Positions 37,625 through 46,555 are shown, counted from the first letter of the stretch. The stretch: DNA of 64,000 nt from Croceibacterium_B sp963783195 (GCA_963783195.1 CAWAMV010000004.1:620001-684000); one strand, 5' to 3'. Made by a program: numbers and translations. The notes: generated by a model from the letters alone, not told the origin.

Positions 37625-37743
37625 CAAGCGGGCGCAGGGCGCGCGAGCGGCCCGGCTTGCTTGGAACAACCCCTCGGGACGACCCGTTGACGCCTTTGTA
37701 AGCCGCGCCTCGGCGCGGAGAACGCAACGAAGAGGCCGTCACG

Positions 37744-38190
37744 ATGAACAAGACAACCATTCTCGCCGCCATCTGCGGTGCCACCGCCCTGGCAGGCTGC
37801 GCCACGGTCAAGGAGGACGCAGTCGAACTCACCTCCGACACCTACAACGCCGTCCTGACAGGCGCGAACGAAGTCGGCGGCGGAGATCCCGACGGTTACG
37901 CGAGAGCCGAGGTGTCGATTACCGACGAGTTCGGCAAGGTCTGCTACGAGGTCAAGGACGTGCGCGGCATTGGCCCGGTCACGGCGGCGCATATTCACCA
38001 CGGCCGGGCCGGGGTGAACGGTCCGCCGGTGCTGACCCTGACCAAGTCGGACCGCGGCGAATGGCAGGGCTGCAAGAACGGCAGCGAGTGGACCCAGGAC
38101 CGCATCGCCGGCAACCCGCAGGACTTCTACGTCAACCTGCACACCGCCGAATATCCCAACGGCGCGATCCGCGGCCAACTGGCCGGCTGA
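37744..38190 (+). CDS. CHRD-domain lipoprotein
   Basis: A 148-residue protein with a lipoprotein signal (MNKTTILAAICGATALAGC, lipidated at Cys19). The remaining 120 residues are a CHRD domain: YNAVLTGANEVGGGDPDGYARAEV at the start, AAHIHHGRAGVNGP in the centre and the closing YVNLHTAEYPNGAIRGQL. CHRD domains occur in chordin and in many bacterial exported proteins; the bacterial function is unknown. GTC ACG before the ATG carries GAGGCCG, a weak ribosome site. Probably anchored in the outer membrane facing the periplasm. Confidence 0.9.
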   Translation: MNKTTILAAICGATALAGCATVKEDAVELTSDTYNAVLTGANEVGGGDPDGYARAEVSITDEFGKVCYEVKDVRGIGPVTAAHIHHGRAGVNGPPVLTLTKSDRGEWQGCKNGSEWTQDRIAGNPQDFYVNLHTAEYPNGAIRGQLAG

Positions 38191-38224
38191 TCCAGCCGGG
38201 AGACGACGGAAGCCATCGCGGCGT

Positions 38225-38866
38225 TCAGCCCTGCGACGGCTTTTTCGTGAGCGCGCGAAACAGGCCGATCGCGAACAGCACCGCCGGAATGGCGATGACG
38301 GCAAGCCCGGTCCAGCTGTTCAGCCCGGGCACGACCCGCCAGTAGAACGCCAGGGCCGCCAGCAGCACCAGGCCGCCGCCGACGTAGGCCCCGACCGGCG
38401 CACCGGAGGCCGGGTTGACGAACAGGCTCTCGTAATTGTCCCCAGCGGTCGAGCTCTCTCCATCGGCCAGGTAGTCGCGGCTCAGCACCCCGGCGTAATA
38501 GGGCAGGTAGGACAGCATGAGCAGTCCGTTGAGCGCGACCAGCGCCAGCGCCAGCACGCCCAGCAGCGCATCGCCTTCGATCAGCACCGAGATGAACAGT
38601 CCGCAGATGTTGACCGGCAGCACCGCGGCCAGTGCGAACGGGCTGAAGCGGTTTGTCAGTAGCGTCAGCCCGCCGACGAGATGGATGAACTTCGCCACCG
38701 CAAGCAGTCCGCTGTGCTCGAAGGCGGTCATCACGCGCAGCGCCATGGGGTCGCTCCATGCGTGCTGCGGCACGAACGGGAGCAGGAAAGGCATGAAATA
38801 GCGCAATGCGGTGACCACGAGAATCGCGCCCAGCAATATGCGCAGGATGTCGAGCGGGCGGGTCAT
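38225..38866 (-). CDS. DoxX-like membrane protein, larger partner
   Basis: A 213-residue membrane protein with about six hydrophobic segments, starting MTRPLDILRILLGAILV at 38866. Segments HSGLLAVAKFIHLVGGLTLLTNRFSP resemble the third helix region of DoxX/DUF4267-type proteins (membrane-bound, quinone or respiratory association in some relatives). The ATG overlaps the stop of the upstream partner (ATGA). A soluble insertion around residues 130-160 separates the last two helices. Function unknown. Confidence 0.8.
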   Translation of the reverse strand: MTRPLDILRILLGAILVVTALRYFMPFLLPFVPQHAWSDPMALRVMTAFEHSGLLAVAKFIHLVGGLTLLTNRFSPFALAAVLPVNICGLFISVLIEGDALLGVLALALVALNGLLMLSYLPYYAGVLSRDYLADGESSTAGDNYESLFVNPASGAPVGAYVGGGLVLLAALAFYWRVVPGLNSWTGLAVIAIPAVLFAIGLFRALTKKPSQG

Positions 38867-39330
38867 GCCTGCACCCCCGGGATCGGGCCCTCGGTTTTCG
38901 GGGCCGGTGCAACGGTGGGCACGGACCACGGCAGCGTTGCCACCGCATGGCGCGTGAACACCGCACGGTAGTTCTCCCAGTAGGCGAGGCACAGGAACAG
39001 ATTGCAGCTCACCACGGACCAGCCGTAGATCGCCGAGCCGGTCCACCATCCCTGCAACTCTGTGTCCCAGTACCAGACCGTGAAGCTGACCGGCAGGACC
39101 ATGATCAGCAACAGCGGCAGGCGCCAGCCGAGCAGCACGACGATCCCGGCGATCAGTTCGGTCGCCTTGACGAAGGTGAACAGTCCGCTGTCGAGCAGCG
39201 CGGTAAACGTCTCGATGCTCAGCGGCATGTTGCCCTGCGGCTGCGGATAGAGCCGGATGAAATGATTGAGGCCAGCGGGAATCATCCACGCGGCGTAGAT
39301 CAGTCGCACGAACCATACGGCATATTTCAT
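38863..39330 (-). CDS. DoxX-like membrane protein, smaller partner
   Basis: A 155-residue protein with four hydrophobic segments, MKYAVWFVRLIYAAWMIPAG at the start, LNHFIRLYPQPQGNMPLS, then KATELIAGIVVLLGWRLPLL, the helix pattern of the DoxX superfamily. It is followed by and overlaps the larger DoxX-like gene, so both are likely made together and may form a complex. Length and topology fit; the reaction is unknown. Confidence 0.82.
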   Translation of the reverse strand: MKYAVWFVRLIYAAWMIPAGLNHFIRLYPQPQGNMPLSIETFTALLDSGLFTFVKATELIAGIVVLLGWRLPLLLIMVLPVSFTVWYWDTELQGWWTGSAIYGWSVVSCNLFLCLAYWENYRAVFTRHAVATLPWSVPTVAPAPKTEGPIPGVQA

Positions 39331-39480
39331 GAAGCCCTCCCCCGAAGTCTCCAGCCCGGCGAATATCGCTCAAGCGCGGTCAGACTACGCCCGTCGAGAG
39401 CGCTTTGTAAATGGGTCCCGTTTGGGGTAATCGGCGGCAACACGAGACGGCCGGAGCGCCGCCCGGACGAAGGGGTTTCG

Positions 39481-41034
39481 ATGAATCGACTGCTGCTGCC
39501 GCTCGCGCGACTAACGGCCCTGGCCCTCGTACTGCCAGCCGCCGCTTGCCAGAACACCGGCGAAGGGGGGCAGGAAGTGGCCCACGCAAGCGAGATCGCC
39601 TGGCGTCACGGCGACGTACAGGATGCGCTCGCGGAAGCGCAGGAAGCGGGCAAGCCGGTGATCCTGTACTGGGGCGCGGTGTGGTGCCCGCCGTGCAACC
39701 AGATGAAGGCGACGCTGTTCAAGGATCCGAACTTCATCGCCGAGACGGAGAACTTCGTGCCCGTCTATCTCGACGGAGATACCGAGGGCGCGCAGCGCTG
39801 GGGCGAGCAGTTCGGAATCAGCGGCTATCCAACCGTCATCATCCTGCAGCCCGACGGGACGGAAATAACCCGCATCGCCAGCGCCAACATGGCAGACAGC
39901 CTGCCTGAGCTGCTGCAGGTTGCGGCCCGGCGCACGACTTCAATCGAGACCCTGCTCGCCAAGGCCGAGAGCGACACTGCCGACCTGACCGCCGACGACT
40001 GGAAGATCCTCGGCGGGTTCGACTGGATGAATGATCCAAAGCATTTCGCCGACCTGCAGAAGGCCGGCAGCCTGCTCGGCCACTTGTCGCAAGCCGCGCC
40101 GACGCCGCAGCTGCAGCGCCGTTTCGGCCTGCTGGCGCTGGTCGTAGAGGCCGATGAGAACGACGATGGCGACGTGGTGCTGACGGCGACACAGCAGGTG
40201 CGCGCCCAGGCCCTGCTCAAACCGATGTTGGCCGACCCGGCCGAGGTCATGGCCAATCGGCAGGAGCTGACCGCCTATGCGCCCGACCTCGTCAACGCCA
40301 TGCCCAAGGGCCCGGAGCGGGAGGCGCTGGCCGGGGCGCTGGTCGCGGCAGGCGATGCGATCTTTGCCAACGAAGCGCTCTCGCTGACCGACCGGGTCGA
40401 CGCGGCGACCATCGACGTCACGCTGGCCAAGGGATCGGCCAAGGGATCGGGAGCCGTCACGCCGGCCGTGCTGGCCAAGGCGCGGGAGCGCGCGAAGTGG
40501 GCCGATGCCAACGCCAAGGACAAGATCAGCCGCCAATCTGTGATCGACGAGGCGGGCTATCTGCTGTTCGAAGCGGGCGACAAGGCCGGCGCGCGCAAGC
40601 TCCTGACCGCCGAGCTCGAGAAATCCGACCAGCCCTATTACTACATGAGCAGCCTCGCCGACTTCGCCGAGAAGGACGGCGATAGGCAAGGCGCGGTCGA
40701 CTGGTCGCGCAAGGCCTACGAGGCGGCGCAGGGCCCGGCAACGCGGGTCCAGTGGGCGATCAATTACTCCAAGGCGGTGATGCGCAATACGCCTGAGAAC
40801 AAGGATGCGGTCGAGAAAGCCGCTGGCGCTGTTCTCGCCGAACTCGGCAAGATCGAGGATGGATATTACCAGCGCACCCGGGTGAAGGTCGATGCCTGGG
40901 GTCAGCAGCTTGCCGAGTGGGCCGATGCCCACCAGGGAGACAAGGTACTGGACGACCTGCGGACGCAGATGGCGCAGGTTTGCGCCAAACAGGGCGCGCA
41001 GGCCGACAGCTGCAATGCGTGGTCGCGCGCCTGA
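39481..41034 (+). CDS. Thioredoxin-fold lipoprotein with helical C-terminal domain
   Basis: A 517-residue protein starting MNRLLLPLARLTALALVLPAAAC, lipidated at Cys23. Residues 35-140 are a thioredoxin domain with the redox motif Trp68-Cys-Pro-Pro-Cys72 and the cis-proline block GISGYPTVIIL. The remaining 380 residues are helical, TPR-like repeats ending with a conserved-looking Cys pair (QVCAKQGAQADSC). The arrangement suggests a periplasmic disulfide reductase or chaperone anchored to a membrane. An ATG directly follows a short GGGGTTTCG stretch with a weak ribosome site. Confidence 0.87.
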   Translation: MNRLLLPLARLTALALVLPAAACQNTGEGGQEVAHASEIAWRHGDVQDALAEAQEAGKPVILYWGAVWCPPCNQMKATLFKDPNFIAETENFVPVYLDGDTEGAQRWGEQFGISGYPTVIILQPDGTEITRIASANMADSLPELLQVAARRTTSIETLLAKAESDTADLTADDWKILGGFDWMNDPKHFADLQKAGSLLGHLSQAAPTPQLQRRFGLLALVVEADENDDGDVVLTATQQVRAQALLKPMLADPAEVMANRQELTAYAPDLVNAMPKGPEREALAGALVAAGDAIFANEALSLTDRVDAATIDVTLAKGSAKGSGAVTPAVLAKARERAKWADANAKDKISRQSVIDEAGYLLFEAGDKAGARKLLTAELEKSDQPYYYMSSLADFAEKDGDRQGAVDWSRKAYEAAQGPATRVQWAINYSKAVMRNTPENKDAVEKAAGAVLAELGKIEDGYYQRTRVKVDAWGQQLAEWADAHQGDKVLDDLRTQMAQVCAKQGAQADSCNAWSRA

Positions 41035-41042
41035 GCACGCCC

Positions 41043-41471
41043 GTGAGCGGCCCGGCGATCCGGTTGGCCCGAGCAGGCGACAGCGATGACCTTGGCCGGC
41101 TGATCGCCCAGCTCGGCTACGACGCGGCGCCGGCCCAGGTGGCCGAGCGCCTCGCGATGATGGAAGCGGAAGGACGCGGGGTGCTCGTTGCGGAGATCGA
41201 CGGCCGGGTCGCGGGCTGCCTCAGCACCTCGATCATGCGCGTCTTGCACCGGCCGGCGCCGGTCGGGCGCATTTCGATGATGGTGGTCGACGAAAGCCTG
41301 CGCGGCAAGGGGATCGGTGCCCTGCTCGTCGCGGCGGCCGAGCGGCACCTGCTCGAGCAGGGCTGCGAGGTCGTCGAGGTGACGAGCAATCTCGCACGCA
41401 CCCGGGCGCATGCGTTTTACGAAAGGCTGGGCTACGAGAAGTCGAGCATACGGCTGTCGCGCGAACCCTAG
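41043..41471 (+). CDS. GNAT-family N-acetyltransferase
   Basis: A 142-residue acetyltransferase read from GTG 41043 (VSGPAIRLARAGDSDDL), eight bases after the preceding stop; an in-frame GTG at 41019 is an alternative. Acetyl-CoA motif A reads RGKGIGALLVAAAERHL and motif B ARTRAHAFYERLGYEKSS, both intact. Substrate unknown. Its stop shares CTAG with the convergent hypothetical gene. Confidence 0.85.
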   Translation: MSGPAIRLARAGDSDDLGRLIAQLGYDAAPAQVAERLAMMEAEGRGVLVAEIDGRVAGCLSTSIMRVLHRPAPVGRISMMVVDESLRGKGIGALLVAAAERHLLEQGCEVVEVTSNLARTRAHAFYERLGYEKSSIRLSREP

Positions 41472-41863
41472 GGCAGGCCCTTGCCGATTCGCTCTGCATC
41501 GGAGCCGGGCGGCGCCTCGGGTATCGCCTTGAGATCGATCATGACCGGCATCGGCCGGGGGCAGGGCGGGATGAAGCAGCCCTTCACGTTGACGATGTTG
41601 CCCGGCGGATAGTGCGGTTCGAGATCGGGCGCGCGCGGCACGTTGGACGGGCCTTGGCCGACCTCGTGTTCGACGCGCATGGTCTCGGGATCCACCATGT
41701 CCGGACAGACAACGATATGGTCGGGGGCCGATTCCGGGCAGGGCTCGCGGGGCGGAGGCCCGGCGCTGTAGTAGCGGTCGGACGTGTCGATCGCCTGCTC
41801 GGCCGTGACCGTCGCGGGCGGACCGTAAACCGTCGCTGCAGCCAGCCAGAGCAAACTCGACAT
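41468..41863 (-). CDS. Hypothetical Pro/Cys-containing protein with short signal-like head
   Basis: A 131-residue protein from ATG 41863 after GGGAGG. A weak N-terminal hydrophobic stretch (SSLLWLAAATVYG) could act as a signal peptide. The rest is proline-rich with five cysteines, including CPESAPDHIVVCPDM and GCFIPPCPRP. The motif DHIVVCPDMVDPETMRV resembles the short conserved core of exported sphingomonad hypothetical proteins. I cannot assign a function. It is convergent with the GNAT gene and divergent from glpX. Confidence 0.7.
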   Translation of the reverse strand: MSSLLWLAAATVYGPPATVTAEQAIDTSDRYYSAGPPPREPCPESAPDHIVVCPDMVDPETMRVEHEVGQGPSNVPRAPDLEPHYPPGNIVNVKGCFIPPCPRPMPVMIDLKAIPEAPPGSDAERIGKGLP

Positions 41864-41919
41864 TGACCGGCCTCCCGCCTAAGCGCAGCCGCAGACAAGC
41901 CGAGGGGACTGAATTCGCC

Positions 41920-42903
41920 ATGAACAAGCCTGCCGTATCGCCCAGTCATGTCCTCGACCGGGTGCTCGTGCTCGAGATGGTCCGCGTCACCGAAGCGGCG
42001 GCCGTCGCGGCCAGCAGGCTCATCGGCCGGGGCGACGAGAAGGCGGCCGACGCCGCCGCTGTCGAGGCCATGCGCGAGGCGTTCGACGAATTGTCGATCG
42101 ATGGCACCGTGGTGATCGGTGAGGGCGAGCGCGACGAGGCGCCGATGCTTTATATCGGGGAGAAGGTCGGCGGCGCGCAGGGCACGGGCCCCAAGATCGA
42201 CATCGCGCTCGACCCGCTCGAAGGCACGACCATCTGCGCCAAGGCCGGCCCCAATTCGCTGGCCGTTCTGGCGGCCGCGGAAGAAGGTTGCCTGCTCAAC
42301 GCGCCCGACGTCTATATGGACAAGCTGGCAGTGGGCCCCGGTTACCCGGATGACGTGATCGATCTCGCCAGGACCCCGACGCAGAACGTCGAGGCGGTCG
42401 CTGCGGCCAAGGGCGTCGAGCCCAACGAGATCATCGTCTGCGTACTCGATCGCCCGCGTCATGCAGACCTCATCGCCGAATTGCGCAAGATCGGCTGCGG
42501 CATCGTGCTGATCGGCGACGGCGACGTGGCCGGGGTGATCGCGACGACCGACCCCGACACCACGGTGGACATGTACATGGGCAGCGGCGGCGCTCCCGAG
42601 GGCGTGCTGGCCGCTGCGGCACTGCGCTGCGTGGGCGGGCAGTTCAACGGCAAGCTGCTGTTCCGCAACGACGACGAGCGCGCCCGGGCGCACAAGTGGG
42701 GCATCGAGGACCTGGACCGGATCTACAAGCTGGAAGACCTCGCCAAGGGCGATTGCATCTTTGCCGCCACCGGCGTCACCGACGGATCGCTGCTCGAAGG
42801 CGTCAAGCGCCGCAAGGGCGGCTGCATGACAACCGAAAGCGTCGTCATGCGGGCCAGCAGCGGCACCGTGCGCTGGGTGCGCACCGAACACCGTTGCGGC
42901 TGA
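41920..42903 (+). CDS. glpX: Class II fructose-1,6-bisphosphatase GlpX
   Basis: A 327-residue protein from ATG 41920 with GAGGGGAC upstream. It hydrolyses fructose 1,6-bisphosphate in gluconeogenesis. Metal-binding motifs are VIGEGERDEAPML and ALDPLEGTT; IGDGDVAGVI and GSGGAPEGVLAAAALRC complete the family signature. Length is normal. Downstream the ICMT-like gene starts five bases after the stop. Confidence 0.95.
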   Translation: MNKPAVSPSHVLDRVLVLEMVRVTEAAAVAASRLIGRGDEKAADAAAVEAMREAFDELSIDGTVVIGEGERDEAPMLYIGEKVGGAQGTGPKIDIALDPLEGTTICAKAGPNSLAVLAAAEEGCLLNAPDVYMDKLAVGPGYPDDVIDLARTPTQNVEAVAAAKGVEPNEIIVCVLDRPRHADLIAELRKIGCGIVLIGDGDVAGVIATTDPDTTVDMYMGSGGAPEGVLAAAALRCVGGQFNGKLLFRNDDERARAHKWGIEDLDRIYKLEDLAKGDCIFAATGVTDGSLLEGVKRRKGGCMTTESVVMRASSGTVRWVRTEHRCG

Positions 42904-42908
42904 CCGCG

Positions 42909-43487
42909 ATGGCTGCCCCGCTCTGGCCGATGCTCTTCTGGCTCGGCCTCGCGGCGTGCTTCTATTACTTCCTGCTCGCCGGCGGCCTCACCTTCCAGCG
43001 CCGGCCCAACGACGAGGCGGGCTCGTTCCTCGCGCAGTTCTCGTTCGTTGGAACGGGGATGCTGGGGGTGATGGCGCTGGGCTACAGGGCGGCCCTTCCG
43101 GTGGCGAACGCGGTGGCAGGTGCCATCGTCATGGCGCTGGCGCTTGCGCTCTACGAGTGGGCGCGGCGCACGATCCGCGATCGCCGCTTCCATATCGCCT
43201 GGAGCAGCGACGTGCCCGAAGAGCTGTGCGCTCAGGGCCCTTACCGCTTCGTGCGCCACCCGCTCTACCTGAGTTACATCCTCGCCTTCGCGGCGCTGCC
43301 GGTCGCGCTGCCGCGCCTGGGGACGCTCGGCATCTTCCTGCTCAACCTTGCGCTTTTCACTCACGCCGCGCGGCACGACGAGAGCGTCATCGCGCGAAGT
43401 CACCTGGCGGAGGAGTACGAGGCGTATCGAGCGCGTGCCGGCATGTTCCTGCCGCGAGGCGGTGCCCGGTCGGGTCCGGCGCACTGA
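42909..43487 (+). CDS. Isoprenylcysteine methyltransferase-like membrane protein
   Basis: A 192-residue membrane protein with about four to five hydrophobic segments, from ATG 42909. The C-terminal part has GPYRFVRHPLYLSYIL, the RHPxY signature of the ICMT/PEMT phospholipid-methyltransferase superfamily that binds SAM, and EEYEAYRARAGMFLP at the end. In bacteria these proteins methylate small or lipid substrates; which one is not clear. Five bases after glpX, so probably co-transcribed. Confidence 0.83.
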   Translation: MAAPLWPMLFWLGLAACFYYFLLAGGLTFQRRPNDEAGSFLAQFSFVGTGMLGVMALGYRAALPVANAVAGAIVMALALALYEWARRTIRDRRFHIAWSSDVPEELCAQGPYRFVRHPLYLSYILAFAALPVALPRLGTLGIFLLNLALFTHAARHDESVIARSHLAEEYEAYRARAGMFLPRGGARSGPAH

Positions 43488-43500
43488 GCGGATCGTCGGT

Positions 43501-44079
43501 TCAGCCGTGGGTGATCCGGGCACTGCAATCGGTATTGTCCAGCCAGCCGAAGGCTCGGCGAAGGGCGCGGTGGCCGGTTCCGTCCTCGATCGTGTAAGCC
43601 ATGGCGAAGGCGTGGCGTCCGCCTTTCTCGGGCCAGACTTCCGTATCGAGATGCACGTAGCTGCCGGGATGCGCTGCCGCGGCCTTGGCCTGGCGTACCG
43701 CATCGTCGTTGCTGCCATCGATGCGGGAACGGCAGTGCATGCCGCTTTGCCGAATGTGGCGGATCTCCTGCTCGGCAAGCGAGACCCGCGGTTCGGCGCG
43801 TTCCTGGTCGGCGGTGCCGAACGGGCCCTCGTTCTGCGCGGCGGAGCTCTGGATCGGTGCGAGTGCAACAGCCACGCTGGCGATCTGGATCAGCCAGCGC
43901 GACGCGGCGCGGTGCGGCCGGTTCGGCCCGCTGGCGCGAAACCAGCCGGTTTCCTTCAGGTAGGCCATCGGCGCGCGGCAATGACGGCATCGGCCGATCC
44001 AGCCGTCGTCGTGGCGCCGGGCCCCCGCCACGGACGGCTGGTGTCGTCCGAGCGCACATCTGGTTCTGGCGAGCAGCAT
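43501..44079 (-). CDS. Hypothetical membrane protein with short zinc-ribbon-like head
   Basis: A 192-residue protein from ATG 44079 (MLLARTRCALGRHQPS) after AGGAG. The head contains Cys8, His13, Cys31 and Cys34 (GRCRHCRAPM), a possible metal site found in small sphingomonad proteins. A hydrophobic segment (about 61-78, SRWLIQIASVAVALAPI) follows, then a C-terminal domain with YVHLDTEVWPEKGGRHAFAMAY and two cysteines. The product may be anchored with the ribbon in the cytoplasm and the domain outside. Function unknown. A GTTTACC direct repeat lies upstream. Confidence 0.7.
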   Translation of the reverse strand: MLLARTRCALGRHQPSVAGARRHDDGWIGRCRHCRAPMAYLKETGWFRASGPNRPHRAASRWLIQIASVAVALAPIQSSAAQNEGPFGTADQERAEPRVSLAEQEIRHIRQSGMHCRSRIDGSNDDAVRQAKAAAAHPGSYVHLDTEVWPEKGGRHAFAMAYTIEDGTGHRALRRAFGWLDNTDCSARITHG

Positions 44080-44128
44080 TGCGCGTGCTCCTTTCCTCCC
44101 ATTTCGATCGGCCATCCTAGGGCCGGAT

Positions 44129-44146
44129 GGTAAACTCCTGGTAAAC
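44129..44146. promoter_or_regulatory. Direct repeat GGTAAAC-N4-GGTAAAC
   Basis: Two identical heptamers with an 11-base period, one helical turn (read on the minus strand, GTTTACC twice). They lie 50-67 bases before the minus-strand ATG at 44079. The layout suits a response regulator binding as a tandem dimer; the regulator is unknown. Confidence 0.45.
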
Positions 44147-44191
44147 CAAACGATCTTGCCGTTTTTGGCAGGCCCGAGAGCCAGAGGCGCG

Positions 44192-44219
44192 GGCCAAGGG
44201 GCGCTGGCCAAGGGGCGCG
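44192..44219. repeat. Tandem duplication of a 14-base unit
   Basis: GGCCAAGGGGCGC followed by T, then the same 13 bases followed by G. Two adjacent copies, probably replication slippage in a GC-rich stretch. Confidence 0.6.
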
Positions 44220-44376
44220 GGCCGTCGCCTCTTGTCGGTGCGGTCTGGAACGATGCGCGGGCGAGCAAAAAACTTGCAGGTCGATACAGATTGATGTGCC
44301 CTCAGGTTGCATCGCGCGCGGCCTTCGCTAAGCCGCACCTGACGATTCCGCGTGCGCCACAGGAGCAAGCCCCCGC

Positions 44377-45309
44377 ATGAAACTCATGGCCGGCAATTCC
44401 AACCTGCCGCTCGCGCGGGCAATCGCGGGTTATCTCGAGATCCCCCTGACCGATGCCTCGGTCCGGCGTTTCGCGGACGAGGAAATCTTCGTCGAGATCC
44501 ACGAGAACGTGCGCGGCGAGGACATGTTCATCGTCCAATCGACGAGCTTTCCGGCGAACGACAACCTGATGGAACTGCTGATATCCATCGATGCCTGCAA
44601 GCGCGCTTCGGCCAAGCGAATTACCGCGGTCATTCCCTATTTCGGTTACGCCCGGCAGGACCGGAAGCCCGGACCGCGCACGCCGATCTCGGCCAAGCTG
44701 GTGGCCAACCTTATCACCGAAGCCGGGGCCGACCGGGTGCTGTCGGTGGACCTGCACGCCGGACAGATCCAGGGCTTCTTCGACATTCCGACCGACAACC
44801 TGTTTGCCGCGCCAACCATGGGGGCCGACATCCAGGCCCGCTACGAGGGCGACCTCACGGTGGTCTCGCCCGATGTCGGCGGCGTGGTCCGTGCGCGGGC
44901 GCTGGCCAAGCGGCTCGACAACGCCCCGCTGGCTATCGTCGACAAGCGCCGCGAGCGCCCCGGCGAGAGCGAGGTGATGAATATCATCGGCGACGTCAGC
45001 GGCAGAAACTGCGTCCTGATCGACGATATCGTCGATTCGGGCGGGACACTCTGCAACGCGGCACAGGCGCTGCTCGATGCCGGCGCCAGGTCGGTCGCCG
45101 CCTACATCACCCACGGCGTGCTTTCTGGCGGCGCGGTGGCGCGGGTCGACAAGTCCGCACTGACGGAACTGGTCATTACCGATTCGATCCTGCCGACCGA
45201 CGCGGCGAAGGATTCGAAGGTCATCCGCATTCTGCCGATCGCCCCCCTGATCGGCGAGGCCGTGCGCCGGATCGCCGACGAAAGCTCGGTTTCGAGCCTG
45301 TTCGACTGA
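44377..45309 (+). CDS. prs: Ribose-phosphate pyrophosphokinase Prs
   Basis: A 310-residue enzyme making PRPP from ribose 5-phosphate and ATP for purine, pyrimidine, histidine and NAD synthesis. Motifs: SFPANDNLMELL, PYFGYARQDRKPGPRTPIS, VVSPDVGGVVRARALA and the PRPP loop VLIDDIVDSGGTLCNAA. Length is normal. The stop overlaps the ATG of the cupin lipoprotein (TGATG). Confidence 0.96.
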   Translation: MKLMAGNSNLPLARAIAGYLEIPLTDASVRRFADEEIFVEIHENVRGEDMFIVQSTSFPANDNLMELLISIDACKRASAKRITAVIPYFGYARQDRKPGPRTPISAKLVANLITEAGADRVLSVDLHAGQIQGFFDIPTDNLFAAPTMGADIQARYEGDLTVVSPDVGGVVRARALAKRLDNAPLAIVDKRRERPGESEVMNIIGDVSGRNCVLIDDIVDSGGTLCNAAQALLDAGARSVAAYITHGVLSGGAVARVDKSALTELVITDSILPTDAAKDSKVIRILPIAPLIGEAVRRIADESSVSSLFD

Positions 45310-45713
45310 TGCGCAGGACCGCTGCCGCAGTATTGGCTTTCGGAACCGCCGCTTGCGCTTCGGCACCCGCGGCGATTCCCGTCTATGCCCCGCCGCAGGG
45401 GATAAACCAGGTGCTCGAAGGGCCGATCGCGTCGGATCCCGGGCACACCCTGATCCTCGGCGACCTCAACATGCCGCCGCATGCGGAAATCCCGCGCCAT
45501 TATCACTACGGCGAGGAGTTCATCTACGTCCTGGGGGGCTCCGCAACGGTCAGTCGCGCGGGCATGCCGGACGTGACGATCGGACCGGGCGAGACGGTCA
45601 TCATCCCGCCCGGCGTGGTCCACTGGGGCAAGGCCGGGCCGCAAGGCCTGCGCTCGATCTCGAGCTGGGTGAAGGACGGTGCCAAGCCGCTGCGCGAGAG
45701 CGTGGCGCCGTGA
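45309..45713 (+). CDS. Cupin-domain lipoprotein
   Basis: A 134-residue protein beginning MRRTAAAVLAFGTAACASAP with a lipobox-like segment, lipidation likely at Cys16. A single cupin domain follows with PRHYHYGEEFIYVLGGSATV (motif 1, HxH then Glu) and GVVHWGKAG (motif 2 His), enough for a metal centre. Substrate unknown. It overlaps prs and hisN on both sides, so the three are co-transcribed. Confidence 0.85.
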   Translation: MRRTAAAVLAFGTAACASAPAAIPVYAPPQGINQVLEGPIASDPGHTLILGDLNMPPHAEIPRHYHYGEEFIYVLGGSATVSRAGMPDVTIGPGETVIIPPGVVHWGKAGPQGLRSISSWVKDGAKPLRESVAP

Positions 45714-46555
45714 ACCTTTCCGCCGAGATCGCGCTCGCCCATCGCCTCGCCGACGCTGCGGGCGAGGCGATCCGGCCGCATTTCCGTGCGCTCGAGGGGG
45801 TCGAGGCCAAGGACGACCACTCCCCGGTCACGGTCGCCGACCGCGCGGCCGAGGAAGCGATGCGCCGGCTGCTCACCGCCGAAGTGCCGCAGGACGGGGT
45901 GCACGGGGAGGAGTTCGGCGCGAGCGAAGGGCGCTCGGGCCGGCAGTGGGTGCTCGACCCGATCGACGGCACGCGCAGCTTCGTCATCGGCCGGCCGATC
46001 TTCGGCACGCTCATCGCGCTGCTCGACAACGGCTTTCCCGTGCTCGGAATCATCGACCAGCCGATCACCGGCGAGCGCTGGCTCGGCGCGGTCGGCCAAC
46101 AAACGACACTCAACGGCGCGCCCGTCCACGCCCGCACCTGTCCGCGAATCGAAGGGGCGCAGGTCGCAACCACCAGTCCGCACCTGTTCGACGCGCACGA
46201 TGCCGAGCACTACATGGCGCTGATCGAGACGGTGGCCGACGGGCAGCTGCGCCAGGGCCCGGTCTACGGCGGCGACTGCTACAACTACGGCCTGCTCGCC
46301 GCAGGACACATCGACATCGTCATCGAGGCAGACCTCAAGATCTACGACTTCGCAGCGCTCGTGCCGGTGGTAGAGGGCGCGGGCGGCACGATGTGCGACT
46401 GGAACGGCGAGCCGCTCCACGCAGGGTCCGACGGCCGCGTGCTGGCACTGGGCGACCCGGCGCGGCTCGACGACGTACTCGAGGCGATGGGCGGTGCCAG
46501 CCCGGGACATGGACACGGACAGGGGCACGACCACGGAGATGCCGCCGGTCACTAG
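45710..46555 (+). CDS. hisN: Histidinol-phosphatase, inositol-monophosphatase family (HisN-like)
   Basis: A 281-residue protein from GTG 45710, overlapping the preceding stop (GTGA). Motifs of the IMPase fold: GEEFGASEG, WVLDPIDGTRSFVIG (motif A) and DLKIYDFAALVPVVEGAGG (motif B). The sequence DGTRSFVIGRPIFGTLIAL matches the HisN type that dephosphorylates histidinol phosphate. Proximity to prs fits histidine synthesis, although other IMPase substrates are possible. The tail is histidine- and glycine-rich (GHGHGQGHDHG), not part of the fold and perhaps metal binding. Confidence 0.87.
   Translation: MNLSAEIALAHRLADAAGEAIRPHFRALEGVEAKDDHSPVTVADRAAEEAMRRLLTAEVPQDGVHGEEFGASEGRSGRQWVLDPIDGTRSFVIGRPIFGTLIALLDNGFPVLGIIDQPITGERWLGAVGQQTTLNGAPVHARTCPRIEGAQVATTSPHLFDAHDAEHYMALIETVADGQLRQGPVYGGDCYNYGLLAAGHIDIVIEADLKIYDFAALVPVVEGAGGTMCDWNGEPLHAGSDGRVLALGDPARLDDVLEAMGGASPGHGHGQGHDHGDAAGH

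Larger units (their letters stand above)
44080..44376. other. Intergenic region between the zinc-ribbon-like gene and prs
   Basis: A 297-base divergent gap. It holds the GGTAAAC direct repeat (44129-44146), a 14-base tandem duplication (44192-44219) and the prs leader with CAGGAGCAAG as ribosome site. No small ORF stands out. Confidence 0.5.
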
